Shown here one piece after another: positions 6,124 through 9,516 of a stretch of 9,516 nucleotides of DNA. The DNA is from Clostridiales bacterium (GTDB lineage: Bacteria; Bacillota_A; Clostridia; Oscillospirales; Oscillospiraceae): positions 1 through 9,516 of the forward strand of contig JAAVHY010000013.1 in assembly GCA_014799485.1 (NCBI GenBank). Direction: 5' to 3'. How positions within the stretch are numbered: position 1 is the first letter of the stretch; every line of letters begins with the position of its first letter. Made by a program: the position numbers and the translations under genes. The notes beneath the pieces are model-generated. The model made no database searches. It was not told the origin of the DNA and saw only the letters and a program-made list of their open reading frames with translations.

Positions 6124-7233
6124 ATGAGAGAGCTGGATGGGAAGGCAGAGAAGGTCTACCTATGGGTGCGGGCCTACATTGAGGAGAACAAGTTCTCAAA
6201 TAATTCCAGGATACCCTCGGAGAATGCCCTGTGCCGGCGGCTGGACGTCAGCCGGGAGACCGTGCGCCGGGCTCTGGAGCGCCTGACAGAAGAAAATCTT
6301 CTCCTTCGGGTGAAGGGAAGCGGCACCTACATCAACAAAGAGGAGGCTCTGTCCTGGGAGCTGGGAGGCAGCGGAGGGAGGACCAAGATCGGCCTTATCC
6401 TCCAGGGCCAGGACGGCAATGCCAACTCCAGCCTGATGGAGGGCATCCGCAGTATCCTGCCCTCCGACCAGGTAGACCTGCGTACCTTCCTCACTGACAA
6501 CAAGTTTGCCAATGAGCGCCGCTGTCTCCAGGCAGTGATGAACCAGGGGTTTCAGGGCTTTATTGTGGACGGCGTCAAGGCCAGCCTTCTCAACCCAAAT
6601 CTGGACTGTTATCAGAAAATCTATCAAAAAAGGATCCCGGTCATCTTTTACAACAATTACTATAAAAACTTAAAGTGTCCCCGGGTGGTGGTCAACGACC
6701 TGAGGTGCGCGGAAGAGCTGATCGGCCTGCTGATCCGGGAGGGGCACCGGAATATTGCCGGGATTTTTGTCTCTGACAACTACCAGAGTATTGAGAAGTT
6801 TCAGGGCATGGCGGCTACCCTCCAGAAAAACGGTGTGGAGTATCAGGATGATTACATCAAATGGTGCGTGTCCAACGAGGCCCACGACGAGCGCTTTGCC
6901 CGCTCCATCGACCGCTTTTTGAAGCGCCTGCCTCACTGCACGGCGGTGGTCTGCTGCAACTACATGATCTACCAGTTGGTGCGGCAGGTGCTGGAGAAAC
7001 AGGGCAAACGGGTGCCGGAGGACTGCTCCCTGGTGTGCTTCGATTATTCCAGCGAGGACTGGGAGGCGGAGGGCGTGACCTGTTCCATCCACCAGGGCCA
7101 TCGGATTGGGCGGGAGGTGGCTTCCCGCCTGATGCGGATGATCCAAAACCGGGATTGTGCCGATCTGGGCTACACCTGTGTTTTGCCTCCGGAAATCTAT
7201 CTAGGCCGTTCGGTTGGTCCTGTCAGAAAGTAA
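6124..7233 (+). CDS. GntR-type HTH / LacI-type effector domain transcriptional regulator (AraR-like)
   Basis: This is probably the local repressor of the cassette. The 369-residue product has an N-terminal GntR winged helix: IPSENALCRRLDVSRETVRR (30-49) and ALERLTEENLL then KGSGTYI (50-70). From about residue 87 (TKIGLILQG) to about 365 it has a periplasmic-binding-protein-like effector domain, with GHRNIAGIF and EDCSLVCFDYSSEDW typical of AraR and LacI-family regulators. The usual ND pair in the CYND-like strand reads CCNY here. AraR relatives respond to sugars, which hints that the effector may be sugar-like, but this is only a hint. The ATG at 6124 has GGGAGGG five bases upstream; the gap to the sulfatase is 30 bases. 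Candidate operators are the inverted repeats at 1494-1544 and 1591-1622. Confidence 0.88.
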   Translation: MRELDGKAEKVYLWVRAYIEENKFSNNSRIPSENALCRRLDVSRETVRRALERLTEENLLLRVKGSGTYINKEEALSWELGGSGGRTKIGLILQGQDGNANSSLMEGIRSILPSDQVDLRTFLTDNKFANERRCLQAVMNQGFQGFIVDGVKASLLNPNLDCYQKIYQKRIPVIFYNNYYKNLKCPRVVVNDLRCAEELIGLLIREGHRNIAGIFVSDNYQSIEKFQGMAATLQKNGVEYQDDYIKWCVSNEAHDERFARSIDRFLKRLPHCTAVVCCNYMIYQLVRQVLEKQGKRVPEDCSLVCFDYSSEDWEAEGVTCSIHQGHRIGREVASRLMRMIQNRDCADLGYTCVLPPEIYLGRSVGPVRK

Positions 7234-7239
7234 TCAAAA

Positions 7240-7263
7240 CGGGCCGCCCATCAGGGCGGCCCG
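7240..7263. terminator. Perfect GC hairpin between regulator and maturase genes
   Basis: CGGGCCGCCC (7240-7249) and GGGCGGCCCG (7254-7263) form a perfect 10-bp stem with an ATCA loop, starting seven bases after the regulator stop. Downstream is CTTCAAAG, not a good T-tract, so on the plus strand it is a weak terminator at best. An A-rich stretch precedes it, giving TTTTGATTA on the minus strand. It may reduce expression of the last two genes or stabilise the upstream mRNA. Confidence 0.55.
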
Positions 7264-7295
7264 CTTCAAAGCTGTAAGCAGAGGAGGAATCCCCT

Positions 7296-8411
7296 ATGCC
7301 GCCACTGAGTATTTTAGTCAAACCGGCCTCCAGTGCATGCAACCTGCGCTGTGCCTACTGCTTTTATGCCGACGAGGCTCAGCTGCGCCACATACCCAAT
7401 TATGGTTTGATGGGACCGGAGGTGAGTCATGCCCTGATCAAAAAAGCGGCGGGAGCGGCAGAGGGCTCCATCACCTTTTTGTTTCAGGGCGGCGAGCCCA
7501 CCCTGGCGGGGCTAGACTTCTACCGGAGTTTTACGAATCAGGTCAAACAGACGGTTTCCCCGTCACTGGCGGTTCAGTATGCCATCCAGACCAACGGCAT
7601 ATTGCTGGATGAGGCGTGGTGCAGTTTTTTGAAAGAAAACCAGTTTCTGGTGGGCCTCTCCCTGGACGGAAACCGGGAGTGCCACGACCGCTTCCGCCGG
7701 GATGGGGCGGGAAAGGGCACCTATGACCGGGTACTGCGGGCGGCCCGGTTGCTGGAACGAAGCGGTGTGGAATACAATGTCCTGACCGTGGTGACCGGCT
7801 ATCTGGCCAGGCATATTCAGGGTGTCTTTGGGGCGCTTTGCAGGGGCGGGTTCCGGTTCCAGCAGTACATCCCCTGTCTGGACCCCCTGGAGGAGGCGAG
7901 GGGAAAGCGGAGCTATTCCTTGTCCCCGGAGGAGTACGGCAGATTTTTGAAAACCCTGTTTGATCTGTGGTATCGGGAGCTGGAACAGGGGAAATACTGG
8001 TCTGTCCGCTATTTTGACAACCTGGTGTGGATGCTGGGCGGACATGCCCCGGAGCAATGCTCCATGCGGGGGTGCTGCGGCTTGCAGTATCTGGTGGAAG
8101 CGGACGGCGGCGTCTATCCCTGCGATTTTTACGGCCTGGACGAATACCGGCTGGGGAACGTCTGTCAGAACAGTTGGGAGGAGCTGGATCAGGCCAGGGA
8201 AGGTATGAAGTTTGTCCAGGCGTCGGAACGCGTCCCGGCGGAATGCAGAAGCTGCCGGTGGTATCCGCTGTGCCGCAACGGCTGCCGGCGTGACCGGCTG
8301 ATGGAAGGCGGCGAACTGGGCCGCAATTACTACTGCCGGGCCTATGCGGATTTTTTTGCCTATGCTCTCCCACGGCTGGAACGGGTGCGCAGTCTTTTGC
8401 GGCGCACCTGA
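7296..8411 (+). CDS. Anaerobic sulfatase-maturating enzyme (radical SAM/SPASM)
   Basis: This enzyme oxidises the active-site Cys (or Ser) of a sulfatase to formylglycine, using S-adenosylmethionine and three [4Fe-4S] clusters, without oxygen. The 371-residue product matches the length of the Clostridium perfringens enzyme (370). The radical SAM motif is C15-x3-C19-x2-C22 (CNLRCAYC), followed by FQGGEPTL (63-70), the SAM-binding GGEP element. The SPASM domain has C255, C261, C276 and C330 for one auxiliary cluster and C317, C320, C326 and C347 for the other. Asp277 in VYPCDFY corresponds, as I recall it, to the proposed catalytic base Asp277 of the C. perfringens enzyme. All cluster ligands are present, so it should be active. 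The ATG has AGAGGAGG upstream. The obvious client is the Cys-type sulfatase at 4741-6093, 1.2 kb upstream. Other SPASM maturases are less likely given the residue-by-residue agreement. Confidence 0.95.
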   Translation: MPPLSILVKPASSACNLRCAYCFYADEAQLRHIPNYGLMGPEVSHALIKKAAGAAEGSITFLFQGGEPTLAGLDFYRSFTNQVKQTVSPSLAVQYAIQTNGILLDEAWCSFLKENQFLVGLSLDGNRECHDRFRRDGAGKGTYDRVLRAARLLERSGVEYNVLTVVTGYLARHIQGVFGALCRGGFRFQQYIPCLDPLEEARGKRSYSLSPEEYGRFLKTLFDLWYRELEQGKYWSVRYFDNLVWMLGGHAPEQCSMRGCCGLQYLVEADGGVYPCDFYGLDEYRLGNVCQNSWEELDQAREGMKFVQASERVPAECRSCRWYPLCRNGCRRDRLMEGGELGRNYYCRAYADFFAYALPRLERVRSLLRRT

Positions 8412-8435
8412 CGAATCCAAATCAGAGGTGTTTGT

Positions 8436-9221
8436 ATGCTGATATTTTTTGCGGTGAGTCTGCTTGCCAGCACGGTGGGCGCCATTTGCGGAATTGGCGG
8501 AGGCGTGATCATCAAGCCGGTGCTGGATCTGCTCCACCTGGAGACGGTGTCTGCCATCAGTTTTTTATCTGGCTGCACGGTGTTGTCTATGAGCAGTTAT
8601 TCCGTAGGGAAGTCCCTTTTGGCAAAGGAGCATAGCGTTGCCCTGTCTACCGGGACGCCCCTGGCCATTGGAGCTGCGGTGGGCGGTTTGGCGGGAAATC
8701 AGCTGTTTGCGGCGGTTCGGCAGTTGTCTGGAGCCCCTGACCGGGTGGGAGCGGTTCAGGCCGCCTGTCTGGCTTTGGTGACGACCGGAACCTTGCTGTA
8801 TACCTTGAATAAAAACCGTATCACCACCCATAGGGTGCAAAATCCCGCAGCCTGTCTTGCAATTGGTTTGGCTCTGGGCTGCATGTCCAGCTTTTTGGGA
8901 ATTGGAGGCGGTCCCATTAATCTGGTGGTGCTGTATTACTATTTCAGCATGGATACCAAAACTGCTGCCGCGAATAGTCTATATGTGATCTTTTTCAGTC
9001 AACTGTGCAATCTGCTTGCCACATTTGCAACCAATGCGCTTCCGGACATTCGCTGGCCTGTACTGGCGCTTATGGTAACAGGTGGAATTGGCGGTGGGAT
9101 TATTGGCAGGAAATTGAACAAACAAATCGAGGGACGAACTGTAGAACACTTATTTATTGTTCTGATGGTGATTATCATTTGTATCAGTGTATTTAACACA
9201 TGGCGATATGCAGTTCAATGA
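8436..9221 (+). CDS. TauE/SafE (TSUP) family sulfur-anion exporter
   Basis: This is a membrane carrier of the TSUP family, whose members move sulfite, sulfoacetate, thiosulfate and similar anions, often outward. The 261-residue product is almost wholly hydrophobic and shows the family's internal duplication: GAICGIGGGVIIKP (15-28) and SSFLGIGGGPINLV (151-164) are the matching GIGGG loops of the two halves. About seven to eight membrane segments are expected. The start ATG at 8436 has AGAGGTG upstream and lies 24 bases after the maturase stop, so it belongs to the same transcript. Its position as the last gene of a sulfatase operon suggests that it removes sulfate or a related sulfur anion from the cytoplasm; the exact substrate and direction are inferred. 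Other TSUP members carry unrelated anions. Confidence 0.88.
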   Translation: MLIFFAVSLLASTVGAICGIGGGVIIKPVLDLLHLETVSAISFLSGCTVLSMSSYSVGKSLLAKEHSVALSTGTPLAIGAAVGGLAGNQLFAAVRQLSGAPDRVGAVQAACLALVTTGTLLYTLNKNRITTHRVQNPAACLAIGLALGCMSSFLGIGGGPINLVVLYYYFSMDTKTAAANSLYVIFFSQLCNLLATFATNALPDIRWPVLALMVTGGIGGGIIGRKLNKQIEGRTVEHLFIVLMVIIICISVFNTWRYAVQ

Positions 9222-9278
9222 GCGGAAAATAAAAGGCCCTTTCTTTAAGCTTCTGGTTTTCGCAGAAATGATGTGTAG

Positions 9279-9313
9279 CTTTTCATTGTAGACAAGGTGC
9301 AATTCGCTGCAGG
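9279..9313. repeat. Right copy of the imperfect 36-bp direct repeat
   Basis: CTTTTCATTGTAGACAAGG followed by TGCAATTCGCTGCAGG matches 1335-1370 in the same orientation, with three mismatches and one gap. It begins 58 bases after the exporter stop codon. No gene was seen between 9222 and 9391. The pair of repeats frames about 7.9 kb containing the complete transporter-sulfatase cassette. Confidence 0.65.
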
Positions 9314-9391
9314 GAAATCTGGAAGATGTTCTTGCGCTAAGGCGTTGAGAATGGCTCTTTGATCACATAGCCAGCCGCAGATAGAGGAAAT

Positions 9392-9434
9392 CGTCCATCG
9401 GAGTGATTTCTCCTCCGATGGACGGCGTATTTTT
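9392..9434 (+). terminator. Intrinsic terminator, possibly bidirectional, between the exporter and a convergent gene
   Basis: CGTCCATCGGAG (9392-9403) and CTCCGATGGACG (9413-9424) form a perfect 12-bp stem around a nine-base loop. GCGTATTTTT follows on the plus strand, with the T-run at 9430-9434. It lies between the plus-strand cassette and the end of a minus-strand gene, so it probably stops transcription of the cassette and may also serve the convergent gene, although the minus-strand T-tract is poor. Confidence 0.75.
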
Positions 9435-9435
9435 A

Positions 9436-9516
9436 TCAGCTCGCTTTGGGAGCGGCCTTTATCCGCTCTTTCTCGGCAGCAATTTCAGCTTTTATCTCAA
9501 GGATCATTTCTGCCAA
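9436..9516 (-). CDS. C-terminal 26 codons of an unidentified gene running off the window edge
   Basis: On the minus strand the frame from the window edge reads LAEMILEIKAEIAAEKERIK followed by AAPKAS and a TGA at 9438-9436. The segment is charged, Ala- and Glu/Lys-rich and helical in character, like a typical C-terminal tail. The terminator hairpin follows directly after its stop. I do not recognise the family, and the coding call rests on composition and on the position of the terminator. Confidence 0.4.
   Translation of the reverse strand: MAEMILEIKAEIAAEKERIKAAPKAS

Noticed and set aside
7563..8537. Long minus-strand open frame of 324 codons opposite the maturase.
   Set aside because: It is a shadow of the radical SAM gene, with no signal peptide, motif or ribosome site consistent with a real gene.

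Overview
The window looks like chromosomal DNA from an anaerobic, fairly high-GC gut-type Firmicute, most likely Oscillospiraceae/Flavonifractor-like. The grounds are strong AGGAGG-type ribosome sites, a lipoprotein-type binding protein with a Gram-positive lipobox, an oxygen-independent sulfatase maturase, and copper-amine-oxidase-N-domain surface proteins of a kind common in that family. The organism is inferred from style and protein families, not from a marker gene.

Layout. Positions 1-1350 hold decayed genes on the minus strand: a secreted copper-amine-oxidase-N-domain protein interrupted by one in-frame amber codon (50-697), a short tyrosine-recombinase remnant (834-1004), and a second, frameshifted and 5'-replaced copy of the secreted protein (1069-1341). 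Positions 1350-1645 are a control region with a promoter candidate and two inverted repeats. Positions 1646-9221 are a plus-strand run of seven tightly packed intact genes. Positions 9222-9516 hold a second copy of a 36-bp repeat, a strong terminator hairpin, and the 3' end of a convergent minus-strand gene.

The seven genes make one coherent proposal. TctC, TctB and TctA form a tripartite tricarboxylate-type transporter that captures and imports a small anionic organic compound. A sulfatase without a signal peptide then removes sulfate from it in the cytoplasm. A GntR/AraR-type regulator probably senses the substrate or product. An anaerobic sulfatase-maturating radical SAM enzyme converts the sulfatase Cys51 to formylglycine. 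A TauE/SafE-type carrier probably exports the released sulfur oxyanion. No catabolic enzyme for the desulfated product is present. The substrate is unknown. This import-desulfate-export cassette is the most interesting content of the window.

The cassette is bracketed by imperfect direct repeats (1335-1370 and 9279-9313), and an integrase remnant lies just outside it. This suggests, without proving, that it arrived as or within a mobile island.
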